Assembly (NCBI GenBank): GCA_003224695.1
Contig: QHZO01000040.1
Coordinates: 49,027-83,852 of the forward strand
Direction of reading: 5' to 3'
DNA: 34,826 nucleotides
Source of the DNA: Acidobacteriota bacterium
GTDB lineage: Bacteria; Acidobacteriota; Terriglobia; UBA7540
In this document: positions 1-7,516 of the stretch, piece after piece
Position numbering within the stretch: the first letter of the stretch is position 1
How the letters are laid out: each line of letters starts with the position of its first letter
Program-made: the position numbers and the translations under genes
The notes under the pieces: generated by a model
Database searches by the model: none
What the model saw: only the letters and a program-made list of their open reading frames with translations
Told to the model about the DNA's origin: nothing

Positions 1-231
1 AAGCTCGCGGACGATATCCGCGCCCACGGCGGGCGCGTGCTGCTGTTCACCGACATCGCGGGCAAGGTCGGGCCCGAGTTAAGCCTTGTCCGTGTTGAGC
101 CCCTTCGTTTGGGCCTCGGGACGCTGGTGGATTCCGTGTATCTTCAGCTTCTTGTCCACGAGCTCGCCCTGCGCGCCGGCCTCGAACCGGGAAAATTCTG
201 GATCGCGCAGGACGTGACGCGGGAAGAATGA
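1..231 (+). CDS. C-terminal part of a SIS-domain (GlmS-like sugar isomerase) protein, partial
   Basis: The reading frame is open from base 1 to the TGA at 229-231, so the start lies outside the window. The visible 76 residues end in a segment resembling the last helices of SIS-domain sugar-phosphate isomerases and deglycases: a V-x-LQLLVHELAL-RAGLEP pattern followed by a short tail ending in VTREE. In the GlmS-like family the equivalent stretch (LQLLAYHLAL...G.NPD.P..L.KVT.TE) lies beside the active site and carries C-terminal substrate contacts. The preceding GGRVLLFTDI strand fits the last beta strand of the SIS fold. No glutaminase domain can be assessed. The family call rests on a short segment and could be another SIS protein. 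The next gene is convergent. Confidence 0.6.
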   Translation, partial: KLADDIRAHGGRVLLFTDIAGKVGPELSLVRVEPLRLGLGTLVDSVYLQLLVHELALRAGLEPGKFWIAQDVTREE

Positions 232-293
232 TCCCGCGTGAGCGAGCTTGCGATGAACGAAAGCGTCAGCAAGCTGCCGCACTCCAGGGCCCA

Positions 294-1969
294 CTATTTC
301 TTGAAGGGCCGCGTGGCGAGAATCTTGCCGCCTTCCTGGAGCGTGTACGTCGCTCCGGCGGCGAGGTTGTGGAAGGAGTCGTGCTGCCCGCTCGGCCAGG
401 TGATTTCGATTTCTTGGGCCTGTGCGGCTCCGCCAAGTCCAAAGGTCAGCGTTAATTCGCTTTGGGAGCAGTAGCTCGAGCCGGAGTGGACGGTCTGCCA
501 TTGCTCGCCGTTTGCAGCCTTGACGCGCACCACCGCGCCAAGGCCGTCGCGGTTCGAGCGCACGCCCGTGGCGCGGATACGTAGGGCGTGGTTGTGCACG
601 CCGCCGAGGTTCTTGAAAAGGTACGCCGGGCCTCCGTTGGTTGTGAGCAAAATATCCGGCGCGCCATCGTTATCGAAGTCCGCGGTGGCCGCGCCGCGCG
701 CCACAAGCTTTTTCGCAAACCCGAGCTCCTTGCCTACCTCCTGAAATTGGCCTTTACCGAGGTCGTGGAACACCAGCGGCAATTGGGCGTAGGTGACCTG
801 GGGCTGAATCTTGTTGATATCGGGCTCGATGTGGCCGTTGGCGACGAAGAGGTCCGCGCGGCCGTCGAGGTCGTAATCGAAGAAGAAAAGTCCAAATGAC
901 AGGGAGAGCAGCGACGCCCGGCCGACCGTCGAAGACGGCGCCATATCCAGAAACAAATTCCCTTCGTTGTGGTAAAGGCCGAGCATTTCGTTCGAAAAGT
1001 TGCCGATGGCCAGGCTCGCGAGGCCGGAATGGTCGTAGTCGAGCGCGTCAATGCCCATGGCCCCGCGGACTTTGCCGTCTTCGTTGAAAGCGATGCCTTC
1101 TTGAACGGCCTGCTCGGTAAACGTCCCGGTGCGGTTGTTATGATAGAGCTTGTTCGGCTGCGTGTCGTTTGAAACGGCGATGTCCGGCCAGCCGTCGCGG
1201 TCGTAGTCAATCACGGCAGCGCCCAGAGACTTGCCGGTGGGGTCGAAGATGCCGGCCTTGCCGGTAACAGCCGGCAAGTGTCGCCCGGATACGCCTCGGG
1301 CGTGCAATAGGATTTGTGAACGCCGTCGAGCTTGCAGACGATGTCGCTTTTCTCGGACCATTTCACGTAGTTGGTCACGAACAGGTCCAATTTTCCGTCG
1401 CGGTCGTAGTCGAGCCAGGCGGCGCTCGCGCCAAAGCCCGTGTTGTTGACCCCCGCTTCCTTCGTCACATCCTTGAACGATCCGTTATGTTGGTTATGAA
1501 ACAGGTGCGCCCCGCCGAGCCCGGTGACGTAAACGTCGTCCCAGCCGTCGTTGTCGTAGTCGCCCACCGCCACGCCCATGCCGTACATCTCAACGTCAAG
1601 ACCGGAATGCGTGGTGACGTCCTTAAAGGTCGCGTCGCCGTTGTTGTGGTAGAGCTTCAGAGTCGTTCGCCGGCCCTTGTGTCCTGGGAAATCCGAACCA
1701 TTCACTAGCAAGATGTCGAGGTTGCCGTCGTTGTCGTAGTCGAGGAATGCGCAGCCGGAGCCCATGGTCTCGGGGAGATACCTTTTTCCGAAAGCGCCTG
1801 TGTTGCGGACGAAATGAATCTTCGCCGCGGCGGTCACATCCTCAAAGCGCACCGCAGCTTGTGCAGGAAGGCCGCCTGAGGCGGGGGTACCCTCTAACCC
1901 GCCAAGAAGACACGCCACGAGGAGCGCGCTGAGGCAGATTCGGCCGAGCAGAGTTTCCCGCTTCCTCAC
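294..1969 (-). pseudogene. CRTAC1-family FG-GAP/VCBS repeat protein with ASPIC/UnbV domain, frameshifted
   Basis: Two minus-strand frames together give one secreted beta-propeller protein. The N-terminal part (1969 to about 1270) starts at a GTG overlapping the upstream TPR gene as GTGA. It has a hydrophobic signal with a possible lipobox (LVAC), then FG-GAP/VCBS units with the calcium-loop pattern DYDNDG-x-DD/DI. The C-terminal part (about 1270 to 294) carries more propeller units and an ASPIC/UnbV domain ending in an ITWPSGQHD motif. The frame breaks at 1257-1278, an inverted repeat with 8-bp arms. Family members normally have about a dozen residues (a YRN.G.G.F.DVT unit) between GDTCRL and KAGIFD, so a short stretch appears deleted there. 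It is third in the cytochrome-TPR operon. It may be a real pseudogene or an assembly collapse at a hairpin. The exact function of the family is unknown. Confidence 0.8.
1257..1278. repeat. Perfect inverted repeat at the CRTAC1 frameshift
   Basis: Arms CTTGCCGG and CCGGCAAG flank a 6-base loop. The reading frame of the CRTAC1 gene is lost exactly here. The hairpin may have caused the deletion in vivo or during sequencing. Confidence 0.85.
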
Positions 1970-3528
1970 CGCAAGGCTCCCCTCTGCCTCGATTCGCCGC
2001 CATTCGACGGGGCCACTTGGTCTGCCGTGCGCTTCCTTGTGGCTTCTGACTCCTGACTCCTGGCTCCTGGCTCCTGCTTTCTGCCTTCTGCATACTGCCT
2101 TCTGCCTTCTGATTTACCGAGCGCCACCGAAACGTGCTCGTGGATGGGCTGCGCCTCGTTGTTGTCTTCCGGGTGGGCGAGCTTGAAGGGCCCGGTAATG
2201 GCGTCGGAAGATTCATCCGCCATGAAGCGCCGGTAGAGTTTTTCTTCGTGCGCGGCGTCCGGCATGTCGCCAAGGCCGCGGTAGCAGAGCATCAGGTTGT
2301 AGTGGGCCTCGAGGTCTTCCGGGTCCACGGCGAGCGTGTGGCGGTATTCGTCCAAGGCCTCGCGGTAGTGACGCTCAAGGAAAAGCATGCGGCCCATCTG
2401 GTTGCGAACCACGCGGTCATAGGGATAGCGCGCCGCCGCTTTCGCAAATTCGTCGTAAGCCCCCCGGTAGTTCCCGTCGTCCTTGAGAGCCAGCCCCATG
2501 AAGTAGTGCGCGCTGCCAAGGTTTGGATTCAATTCGAGAGCCTTCGAGAGCAGGGGCTTGGCGGCGTCGCTCGACCCCTCAAGGACGCGCGCGCGCGCCA
2601 CATTCACCCAGCCGTCCGCGTATTTCGGATCGAGCTTCGTCACGGTTTCAAATGCCCGCTCGGCGCCTTTCAAATCGCCTTCGAGGAGCAGCCCGATGCC
2701 GTAATCGTTCCAGCGCTCGCGGTCCTCGGGATCGAGCTGAAGCTGTTCGGCGAAGGGCGTAGGGCCGGATCTATGACCGGCCCCCACTCCCTCAACCGGA
2801 AGCGTCACGGAATTTTCGGCAATGACAACGATAGGGACATCGGGAATCCGGTGGGGATTGGCCGAAACGCCGGAAAGATCACCTGTGAAAACCCAGTGGC
2901 CGTCGTCGTAATCCTTGCTCACCGCAGGGCGGGGCTGGCTTGGGTCACGAACACCCGCGAAGGCCCACTGCGTATTCCACCAACTAAATTTGCGGTAGTT
3001 AAGCTTGGCGGTGATCGTGATGCGGTCGCCCGGGTTCTGGGGGATTTTCAACCGAAAGTGGGCGGTATTCGCCGCGCCGGGCGGGATGAGGCGCGTGTAC
3101 ATGAGCGCGCGGGTGGACCAGGCGTTGCGCTTGTTGATGGGATTGCCGTGCGCGTCGAGCTGGAGCGAGCGGTAAAAATGCGCGCCGGGCTCGACGGGCC
3201 CCTTCCCGTTGTCCGCGACTTCACCGCTCCAGAAAATCACGCGGCCATGCTCGTCCTGAGCCTTGAGCTCGACCCAGCAATCGAACGCATCCACGGTGCC
3301 GCCGGGGAAAAAGTGGCCAAGCTTGCGAGTGCGCACCACCACTTCGACGCGCACGGTCTCGCCGCGCCGGAGGATTGCGCTGACGCGGCCGAGCGGCGCG
3401 ACGAGTTTCGTCGGCGGGCCAACCGCAGCGGGCGCGCCCCCAAGGCCTGCCACGGATTCTTCGCCCACCGCAAAGGTGCTCTCGAGTTGCGGCGTTTCCT
3501 GGTCCGTCAGCTGACGGACGGCCGTCAT
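1966..3528 (-). CDS. TPR-repeat protein with cytochrome-associated beta domain
   Basis: This 520-residue protein has two parts. Residues ~1-230 are a beta-rich region with a VVVRTRKLGHFFPGGTVDAF motif and a WVELKAQDEHGRVIFWSGE stretch, like the domain that follows the haems in many multihaem cytochrome c proteins. Residues ~250-460 contain about five tetratricopeptide repeats (DPEDRERWNDYGIGLLLEGD, DPKYADGWVNVARARVLEG, NPNLGSAHYFMGLALKDDGN and others). There is no signal peptide. The start ATG overlaps the stop of the cytochrome gene (ATGA, 3525-3528), so the protein is probably made by coupling or was once fused to the cytochrome. The stop overlaps the CRTAC1 start (GTGA). The last ~25 residues are a repetitive AEGRRQ/AEGRKQ-type tail encoded by a run of ten heptamers and look like a repeat-derived extension. 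It is probably a scaffold for the cytochrome. Confidence 0.82.
   Translation of the reverse strand: MTAVRQLTDQETPQLESTFAVGEESVAGLGGAPAAVGPPTKLVAPLGRVSAILRRGETVRVEVVVRTRKLGHFFPGGTVDAFDCWVELKAQDEHGRVIFWSGEVADNGKGPVEPGAHFYRSLQLDAHGNPINKRNAWSTRALMYTRLIPPGAANTAHFRLKIPQNPGDRITITAKLNYRKFSWWNTQWAFAGVRDPSQPRPAVSKDYDDGHWVFTGDLSGVSANPHRIPDVPIVVIAENSVTLPVEGVGAGHRSGPTPFAEQLQLDPEDRERWNDYGIGLLLEGDLKGAERAFETVTKLDPKYADGWVNVARARVLEGSSDAAKPLLSKALELNPNLGSAHYFMGLALKDDGNYRGAYDEFAKAAARYPYDRVVRNQMGRMLFLERHYREALDEYRHTLAVDPEDLEAHYNLMLCYRGLGDMPDAAHEEKLYRRFMADESSDAITGPFKLAHPEDNNEAQPIHEHVSVALGKSEGRRQYAEGRKQEPGARSQESEATRKRTADQVAPSNGGESRQRGALR
2044..2113. repeat. Heptamer tandem repeat, ten units, inside the end of the TPR gene
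   Basis: Ten consecutive 7-base units of pattern T(T/C/A)CTG(A/G/C)N run without interruption. Seven is coprime to three, so the reading frame comes back into phase every three units. The repeat therefore encodes a seven-residue periodic tail (AEGRRQY, AEGRKQE, PGARSQE) at the C-terminus of the TPR protein. Confidence 0.9.
3502..3519. repeat. Perfect 18-bp palindrome at the cytochrome/TPR junction
   Basis: GTCCGTCAGCTGACGGAC is self-complementary over all 18 bases. On the coding (minus) strand it begins six bases after the TPR start codon, so as RNA it can form a 7-bp stem with an AGCT loop immediately downstream of the AAAAATGA overlap. That position suits a frameshift stimulator, but no activity is proven. 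Confidence 0.85.
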
Positions 3529-4928
3529 TTTTCGACGGCCTGGACCTGCTCCTTATCTCCGTACGAAGCGGGCACGGCCGTGTTGGCCGCGGCAAAACGG
3601 TGCGAGTGAACGAAGCCGTTGAGGTTCGCAAAATCCTTCGACGGCACCAGCGGCATGTGGCAATCCACACACATCTGGGGCTGGGGAGGGTAATAAAAAG
3701 AGCGGGCGCCGAGGCCCGAGACGCCGCTGGCCTGCCAGTTGTCGTAATCGTCAAAGCCGCGGATCCAACGGTAATGGTTCACGGGAACGTCCAGGTGCAC
3801 TTTGTGGCAGGCCGAGCAGAATTCCGGCACCAAGCGCGGGTCCTTGTGAAAAGGCTTCAGGAAAGCATTGCGGTGTGGCTTCGGGTCGAGCAGCACAGCG
3901 TAATTGTGCAGCCAATGGAGGACGGGGTTCTTGCTCGAAGCGAGCTCGTCGAGCGGGGGATACTCCATCACAAACCCGCCCTGGCCCATCGAGTCCTTGA
4001 CGTGGACGATCGAGTGGCACGACATGCACCCGAGGCCGTTCTGCCCCTCGGGCGTGCCCTCGATTTCGCGGATGGGGCGCTTCTGCATCAGGTCGGCGAA
4101 AGCCAGCGCGTGGTCGTGGCATCCTGCGCACCACATCGAAGAGCGGATGCCGATCGTATCCTGCATGTACTCGATGGACTTCCGGTACCACTGATTGTTG
4201 AACGAGGCGAAATGGTGCATCGAGCTCTTCCACTGCGCGTAGATGTCCGGATGACATTTCTGGCAGGACTCCGAGTCCATAAAAAATTTCGACTTGATGG
4301 GCCGGTCATCCACGGTGGTGGCCGAGCTTGGAAACAGCAGACTCGTTGGCCCGCCGCCCTCGCCGTCCATGCTGAGTGGAGCCGTCGAAGGATTTTGAAT
4401 CTGGAATTCGGAATCCGGATGCAGGTGGTGATAGGCCGCGAAGGTCAAGTAGAAAAAGGCGGAGACCATCATCACGCCGGCTGACAAGCTGTAGACCCGG
4501 GGATCGAAACTCGCGGCATCTGAAGTAGGGGCGAGGCGTCGCCCCGCCCTCGCCGCCTTAGCCAGTTTCCTCAGCCGCAAGAGAATGAAAAGAACCGCCG
4601 CCAAGCCAGTCGCCACGTGCGCGTAGAGCGCCAGGCTGTGCGGCCGCGTCATGCCTGCGAGGGCGAGAAAAATTCCGAAGCCAGCCGAAATATAGAACAA
4701 ATACATTCCCGGCTCGGCGAGCCGGAACTTCGAGCCTGACTTGAAAATGTAAACGATGACGGCTGCGAGCGCGGCACCGCCCAGGAGGGGATGGATCAAG
4801 GCGTTGGCGACGTAAAATAGGTTTGCATCGCCAAAGGCGGCGACATAGGCGCTGTTCGCCACCAGCAGCAGGCCGAGGATGACGGCAATTCGGCCCGCGC
4901 GTCCGCCGCTTTGGGATTTATCAGCCAT
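3525..4928 (-). CDS. Membrane-anchored pentahaem cytochrome c
   Basis: I take the ATG at 4928 as start (467 aa), because the upstream 20 codons to 4988 cross a palindromic repeat. The N-terminal half holds five hydrophobic segments (for example IAVILGLLLVANSAYVAAF and LYAHVATGLAAVLFILL). A periplasmic part follows with five CXXCH haem c sites: CQKCH (about residue 220 from this start), CAGCH, CMSCH, CSACH and CVDCH. Distal histidines abound (MHHFASFNNQW, FVHSHRF). The architecture suggests electron transfer from the membrane to a periplasmic partner. It is first of a three-gene operon and overlaps the TPR gene by ATGA. The last codons are GAA AAA TGA, where one extra A would fuse it to the TPR protein. 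A palindromic element (4528-4545) lies inside the linker between the fourth and fifth membrane segments. The electron donor is unknown. Confidence 0.85.
   Translation of the reverse strand: MADKSQSGGRAGRIAVILGLLLVANSAYVAAFGDANLFYVANALIHPLLGGAALAAVIVYIFKSGSKFRLAEPGMYLFYISAGFGIFLALAGMTRPHSLALYAHVATGLAAVLFILLRLRKLAKAARAGRRLAPTSDAASFDPRVYSLSAGVMMVSAFFYLTFAAYHHLHPDSEFQIQNPSTAPLSMDGEGGGPTSLLFPSSATTVDDRPIKSKFFMDSESCQKCHPDIYAQWKSSMHHFASFNNQWYRKSIEYMQDTIGIRSSMWCAGCHDHALAFADLMQKRPIREIEGTPEGQNGLGCMSCHSIVHVKDSMGQGGFVMEYPPLDELASSKNPVLHWLHNYAVLLDPKPHRNAFLKPFHKDPRLVPEFCSACHKVHLDVPVNHYRWIRGFDDYDNWQASGVSGLGARSFYYPPQPQMCVDCHMPLVPSKDFANLNGFVHSHRFAAANTAVPASYGDKEQVQAVEK
4528..4545. repeat. TAGGGGCG-type palindrome inside the cytochrome gene
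   Basis: GGGGCGA and TCGCCCC flank GGCG, preceded by TA. The element sits in frame and encodes part of an Arg/Ala-rich cytosolic linker between predicted membrane segments. It resembles the elements at 4963, 18256 and 21722. Confidence 0.7.
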
Positions 4929-4962
4929 CCTGACGACTACAATGCCGCGCCCGACGACTGTA

Positions 4963-4983
4963 GGGGCGCAAGGTTTGCGCCCC
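4963..4983. repeat. TAGGGGCG-type palindrome upstream of the cytochrome
   Basis: GGGGCGCAA and TTGCGCCCC form a perfect 9-bp stem with a 3-base loop, preceded by TA. It lies just upstream of the chosen cytochrome start (4928). It is one reason to reject the longer start at 4988. Confidence 0.8.
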
Positions 4984-5301
4984 CGCAAAAGAGCAGCGGC
5001 AAACTAATCGCACGCCCGACGCTTGAGAAGAGGCTCCGCCCCGTTGCAGCAAGCGATAAAGATACCAGAGGGAACGCTCTCAAGGGCCTCGTATATTTGT
5101 ATTACTTCGAGGACTTTTTTTGATTAGGGCGAAGAGGCTGGCGAAACCACGCTTAGGGCACCGGACGCGGCCAGGAAGGGAGTATAAGTGTTACAGACAG
5201 AACGGTGAATGCACGGGCTTTGGAGGCGCGGGACGGAATGGAACCACGGATCAAGGTTTTCGAGACCTTTGCCTTACCAGTTGGCGACCACGCTGAAAAA
5301 A

Positions 5302-5329
5302 GTGGCAAGTGACAAGTGGCGAGTGGCAA
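5302..5329. repeat. Heptamer repeat, four GTGRCRA units
   Basis: Four successive 7-base units: GTGGCAA, GTGACAA, GTGGCGA, GTGGCAA. The run is in the gap upstream of the S53 gene. The same motif recurs at 7447, downstream of that gene, so it brackets the S53 gene. Confidence 0.85.
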
Positions 5330-5423
5330 GAGGTTAGAAAAAGATTCCGCTCAAGGTCGAACTGGTTGTCTACCTTCCCAGTGTCCTGTAACTGAAGTAA
5401 ACGACGTATCTGGTCGGGATCGT

Positions 5424-5501
5424 GTCATGCTGAGCGGAGCGAAGCATCCCTGCATTTCATTGCAAGGAAATGCCGAGACCCTTCGCTCCGCTCAGGGTGA
5501 C
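5424..5501. repeat. Nested palindromic element (GTCAYSCTGAGCGGAGCGAAG type)
   Basis: Outer arms of about 25 bases (5424-5448 and 5475-5501) share TGAGCGGAGCGAAG in inverted order. An inner stem GCATTTC/GAAATGC lies at 5452-5473. This is a dispersed palindrome type often met in environmental bacterial genomes. It could fold into a long RNA stem or act as a REP-like element. No coding function is visible. Confidence 0.8.
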
Positions 5502-5704
5502 AAGCCCGCGACTTCGTGAATCCTCTTTCGTTACACCACACTAAGGAATGAAAAAACCTCTCCTCCGCTCGAGCGCATCTATTCTTTTTGATCCCGGCCT
5601 GGGCACCGATCACGAACCCTTCTTTTTGTCGCACAGCCCATGCTAGCATGGCGCGTCGGGCGGGCTTAAAGTGAGGTGGGAAACTCCGGTTAAGGAGGAA
5701 AATT

Positions 5705-7411
5705 ATGGCAGCGCAGAAAAAACGTATCAGTCTTTTGGGGAGCGACCGCCCCGCGCCACCGGAAGCCCGGGCCATCGGCCCGGCCGAAGCGAACGAGCGT
5801 ATTCAGGTCACGGTGTTTTTGCGCCGCCGGTCGGCGCCCGCTTCGTTCCCGGCCGTTGAGACGATGGGCGCCCGCCCGCTCAGCCAACGGCGTAACCTGA
5901 GCCGAAAACAATTTGCCGCAGCGCACGGAGCGGCTCCCGGCGATTTGAAGAAAATCCGGGCGTTCGCGGCCCAGCATAACCTGAAGGTGATTGAGGAGCG
6001 GCCGGAGCGCCGCTCGGTTGTGCTGGCGGGAACGCTCGGCGACTTCAGCGCGGCGTTTGACGTTCGTTTCAAGCGCTACGAGCATCCCAAAGGGAATTTC
6101 CGCGGGCACGATGGCCCGCTGCGGATTCCGGCGGAGCTGGCCAACATTGTCGAAGGCGTTTTCGGGCTCGATAACCGGCGGCAAGCCGAGCCCCACTTCC
6201 GCCGGTTGGAATCGAACCCGGCGGAATTCACTCCCCGTGCGGCGGGCAGGACGTTTACGGCGCCGCAAGTCGCCGCGCTTTACCAATTCCCGGCCACCGC
6301 CAATGGCGCGGGGCAGTGTATCGGCATTCTGGAATTGGGCGGCGGGTACCAGAGCTCGGACTTAGAGGCTTATTTCGGCCAGCTCGGACTGGCGACGCCC
6401 ACGGTTGTGGAAGTGGATGTGGATGGCGGATCCAATCAGCCGACCGGCGATCCAAATAGCGCCGACGGCGAGGTCGCCCTGGATATCGAAGTGGCGGGCG
6501 CCGTGGCGCCGGGCGCAAAGATTGCCGTCTATTTTGCGCCCAACACCGACCAGGGATTTCTCGACGCGCTCACGACCGCCGTCCACGATTCCGCCAACAA
6601 CCCGTCGGTGATCTCCATAAGCTGGGGCGGGCCGGAATCCACCTGGACGGCGCAGGCGCTCGACGCCTTCAACAGCGCCTGTCATGATGCGGCGGCGATG
6701 GGCGTGACGGTCTGTGCCGCCTCGGGTGACGACGGCTCCTCGGATGGAGTCAGCGATGGCCAGCCTCACGTGGATTTTCCCGCCTCGAGCCTCTACGTGC
6801 TCGGCTGTGGCGGGACGACTCTCTCGAGTTCCGCCAACCGCATCACCGAAGAGGATGCGTGGGACGATCTGGCGAATGGCGGCGGGGCGAGCGGCGGCGG
6901 CGTGAGCGTGCATTTCCCCTTGCCCACCTGGCAGCAGGCAGCCTACGTCCCCCCGGCGCCAAACAACCGGCCCGGACGCGGCGTTCCCGACGTGGCCGGC
7001 GACGCGGCTCCTTCAACCGGCTACCAAATCACCGTGGACGGCGCATTCGGCGTCGTGGGCGGCACCAGCGCTGTGGCGCCGCTGTGGGCAGGCCTCGTCG
7101 CCCTGCTCAACCAAATTGTCGGCCAGCCAGTGGGGTTCTTGAACCCGCTCCTCTATTCGAAGCTGCCTCAGGGAATTTTGAATGACATCACGCAGGGAAA
7201 CAACGGGCAGTACAGCGCCGGCCCCGGCTGGGACCCCGTCACCGGTCTCGGCTCACCGAACGGCGCGAATATCGTGTCTGCGCTTCAGCCGCCAAGCAAG
7301 GTCACGCCGCAGCGAGGCGCCAAGCGCCGCCGCCCCGCTCCGAAGAGGCGCACGACGAAGGTCAAACCCAAGCGCGGCAAAAAAACCAAGCGGTCAAAGA
7401 AGAAACGATGA
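5705..7411 (+). CDS. S53 family serine-carboxyl peptidase (kumamolisin/sedolisin type)
   Basis: The product is 568 aa. The start ATG follows a strong AAGGAGG six bases upstream. Residues ~30-175 form the activation propeptide of pro-kumamolisin type (FLRRR..., LSRKQFAAAHGA, VFGLDNR). The mature domain begins near residue 190. The sedolisin catalytic set is visible: Glu256 and Asp260 four residues apart (GEVALD), Asp342 in ASGDDG, and Ser455 in GGTSAVAPLW. The calcium-site region LNDIT...GWDPVTGLGSP is present near residues 495-520. These enzymes are acid endopeptidases that mature by cutting off the propeptide. No classical signal peptide is seen, as in kumamolisin. After the catalytic domain there is an extra tail of about 32 residues that is almost all Lys, Arg, Pro and Thr. 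The next gene is a convergent TonB receptor. Confidence 0.93.
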   Translation: MAAQKKRISLLGSDRPAPPEARAIGPAEANERIQVTVFLRRRSAPASFPAVETMGARPLSQRRNLSRKQFAAAHGAAPGDLKKIRAFAAQHNLKVIEERPERRSVVLAGTLGDFSAAFDVRFKRYEHPKGNFRGHDGPLRIPAELANIVEGVFGLDNRRQAEPHFRRLESNPAEFTPRAAGRTFTAPQVAALYQFPATANGAGQCIGILELGGGYQSSDLEAYFGQLGLATPTVVEVDVDGGSNQPTGDPNSADGEVALDIEVAGAVAPGAKIAVYFAPNTDQGFLDALTTAVHDSANNPSVISISWGGPESTWTAQALDAFNSACHDAAAMGVTVCAASGDDGSSDGVSDGQPHVDFPASSLYVLGCGGTTLSSSANRITEEDAWDDLANGGGASGGGVSVHFPLPTWQQAAYVPPAPNNRPGRGVPDVAGDAAPSTGYQITVDGAFGVVGGTSAVAPLWAGLVALLNQIVGQPVGFLNPLLYSKLPQGILNDITQGNNGQYSAGPGWDPVTGLGSPNGANIVSALQPPSKVTPQRGAKRRRPAPKRRTTKVKPKRGKKTKRSKKKR

Positions 7412-7446
7412 AACGGTTTCTGCTTGGGCAACCGCGCCGAGACACA

Positions 7447-7474
7447 GTGACAAGTGACAAGTGACAAGTGGCGG
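7447..7474. repeat. Heptamer repeat, three GTGACAA units plus GTGGCGG
   Basis: Four tandem 7-base units lie between the convergent S53 and TonB receptor genes. They are near-identical to the units at 5302-5329. Confidence 0.85.
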
Positions 7475-7516
7475 AAAAAACCCCGCGCTAGGACGTAATC
7501 GCTACATGCCAAGGTG

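Larger units (their letters stand above)
4929..5704. other. Non-coding gap between divergent genes, holding repeats
   Basis: I see no credible gene in these ~775 bases. The gap holds three repeats: a 9-bp-stem palindrome of the TAGGGGCG type (4963-4983), a heptamer run (5302-5329) and a large nested palindrome (5424-5501). It also has a weak terminator-like CCTCG/CGAGG stem followed by seven T residues (5087-5121), and the ribosome site of the S53 gene (AAGGAGG, 5692-5698). Promoters for the divergent cytochrome and S53 genes must lie here, but none stands out. Confidence 0.6.

Noticed and set aside
2134-3609. Long plus-strand open frame (491 codons)
   Set aside because: Antisense shadow of the TPR gene, whose minus-strand product has clear TPR motifs. 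The plus-strand product has no recognisable domain.
4929-4988. Longer cytochrome start (20 extra codons)
   Set aside because: The extra codons come from a palindromic repeat. The shorter product begins just before the first membrane segment.
5087-5121. CCTCG/CGAGG stem followed by seven T residues
   Set aside because: Looks like a terminator on the plus strand, but no plus-strand gene ends there. The stem is only five pairs.
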